Shown here one piece after another: positions 5,252 through 6,000 of a stretch of DNA of 6,000 nt (position 1 is its first letter; each line of letters begins with the position of its first letter). Where the stretch lies: NCBI GenBank assembly GCA_007116095.1, contig SKJD01000289.1, positions 1 to 6,000 of the forward strand. The letters run 5' to 3'. Origin of the DNA: Candidatus Hydrogenedentota bacterium (GTDB lineage Bacteria > Hydrogenedentota > Hydrogenedentia > Hydrogenedentales > SCBR16-9). Made by a program: the position numbers and the translations under genes. Under the pieces are notes generated by a model. That model was not told where the DNA came from. It did no database searches and saw only the letters and a program-made list of their open reading frames with translations.

Positions 5252-6000
5252 ATGTGGAATACCAATCGTAGAACATTTTTGAAGAGCACGGCTGCTGTGG
5301 CTGCGATGAGCATGGCGAGCAGCGCCAGCGCCCAGTCCAGCGACAAAGTGCGTGTTGGGATCATCGGGTGCCGAAGCCGGGGGCACCAGGTCGGGCGTGT
5401 GATGACCAATTCCGGGGAATTCGAGATTGTCGCGCTGGCCGACTGCGACTTGGCGATGGCGGAGCAGGCCGTACCGCATCTGGGTGAACAACCGCACGGC
5501 GCCCCGAAAATTTACCAGGACTTTCGTGACCTGCTGGCCGACGACGAGGTGGACGCCGTTGTCAATGCCACGCCGGACTTCTGGCACGCGGCCATCACCA
5601 TCCTGGCGCTGGAAGCGGGCAAGCATGTCTATGTGGAAAAGCCTGCATCCTACAACATTGACGACGGCAAGGCGATGGTGGAAGCGGCCCGTCAGCACGA
5701 CGATCTGGTGGTGACGGTCGGCACGCAGCAGCGTAGTGGCGGCCACTTCAAGGAAGCCCGGGAATTCATCCAGGAAGGCGGCCTGGGCAAAATTGGCTTT
5801 GCGCGCAACTGGATCACACACACCCGCGGCGCCTTGCCCGATGTACCGAACTCCGATCCACCGGAAAGCATGGATTACGATATGTGGGTCGGCCCGGCCC
5901 CCTACCATCCCTACAACCAGCACCGCTGCCACTATGACTGGCACTGGGTCAAGGACTGGGGCACCGGCGAGATGGGCAACTGGGGAGCGCACTGGCTGGA
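5252..6000 (+). CDS. Gfo/Idh/MocA-family oxidoreductase with twin-arginine signal, N-terminal 249 codons, truncated by window edge
   Basis: A probable NAD(P)-dependent sugar or cyclitol dehydrogenase or related enzyme of the Gfo/Idh/MocA family. Residues 1-27 form a twin-arginine signal: NRRTFLKS at 5-12, an Ala-rich hydrophobic stretch, and a likely AXA cleavage site ASA|Q after residue 27, pointing to export folded with its cofactor to the periplasm. The Rossmann domain follows: VRVGIIGCRSRGHQVG at 33-48 (nucleotide-binding loop), ALADCD at 61-66, and the family's EKP motif at 129-131 in VYVEKPAS. The substrate domain begins near 155 (VGTQQRSGGHFKEARE) and includes DYDMWVGPAPYHPYN at 208-222, as in exported Gfo/Idh proteins. 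Family length is about 400-450 residues, so the C-terminal half is missing. The ATG at 5252 has AAGGAG 8 bases upstream. A MITE separates it from the isomerase/epimerase gene. Family and export are well supported; substrate is unknown. Confidence 0.93.
   Translation, partial: MWNTNRRTFLKSTAAVAAMSMASSASAQSSDKVRVGIIGCRSRGHQVGRVMTNSGEFEIVALADCDLAMAEQAVPHLGEQPHGAPKIYQDFRDLLADDEVDAVVNATPDFWHAAITILALEAGKHVYVEKPASYNIDDGKAMVEAARQHDDLVVTVGTQQRSGGHFKEAREFIQEGGLGKIGFARNWITHTRGALPDVPNSDPPESMDYDMWVGPAPYHPYNQHRCHYDWHWVKDWGTGEMGNWGAHWL

Noticed and set aside
5234..5992. Long minus-strand open frame of 252 codons at the right edge
   Set aside because: It is antisense to the Gfo/Idh gene, whose signal peptide, nucleotide-binding loop and EKP motif are clear.

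Overview
The window looks like chromosome of a GC-rich proteobacterium, probably a gammaproteobacterium. The basis is the Cfa protein, which resembles the E. coli enzyme closely, the good Shine-Dalgarno sites, and interspersed palindromic repeats of a type common in Proteobacteria. No rRNA, tRNA, CRISPR array or transposase gene is visible. The taxonomic call is an inference.

Left third (1-2025, minus strand): a cyclopropane-fatty-acyl-phospholipid synthase gene (cfa) is followed downstream by the first 253 codons of a GT4-type glycosyltransferase that runs off the left edge. Both genes concern the cell envelope. They are 106 bases apart and may be cotranscribed.

Middle (2026-4686): a 351-base divergent intergenic region holds a plausible sigma70 promoter for cfa and, toward the plus strand, a strong palindrome that looks like an operator. 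Two plus-strand genes follow: a 468-residue enolase-superfamily protein of the mandelate racemase/muconate lactonizing enzyme type with all the expected barrel residues, then a xylose-isomerase-like TIM-barrel sugar phosphate isomerase/epimerase. They are 51 bases apart and probably form an operon.

Right third (4687-6000): the 565-base gap is mostly a non-coding mobile element of 383 bp. It has 22-bp terminal inverted repeats (21/22 matching) and a perfect 8-bp target duplication, and it contains several nested palindromes. This is a clear MITE. After it comes the start of a Gfo/Idh/MocA oxidoreductase with a twin-arginine signal peptide, so probably a periplasmic enzyme, which runs off the right edge.

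The enolase-superfamily enzyme, the isomerase/epimerase and the exported Gfo/Idh oxidoreductase are enzyme types that often occur together in carbohydrate catabolic loci. Here they may make a small sugar or sugar-acid pathway whose substrate cannot be read from sequence. The MITE landed between the second and third genes and may have changed how they are coexpressed.
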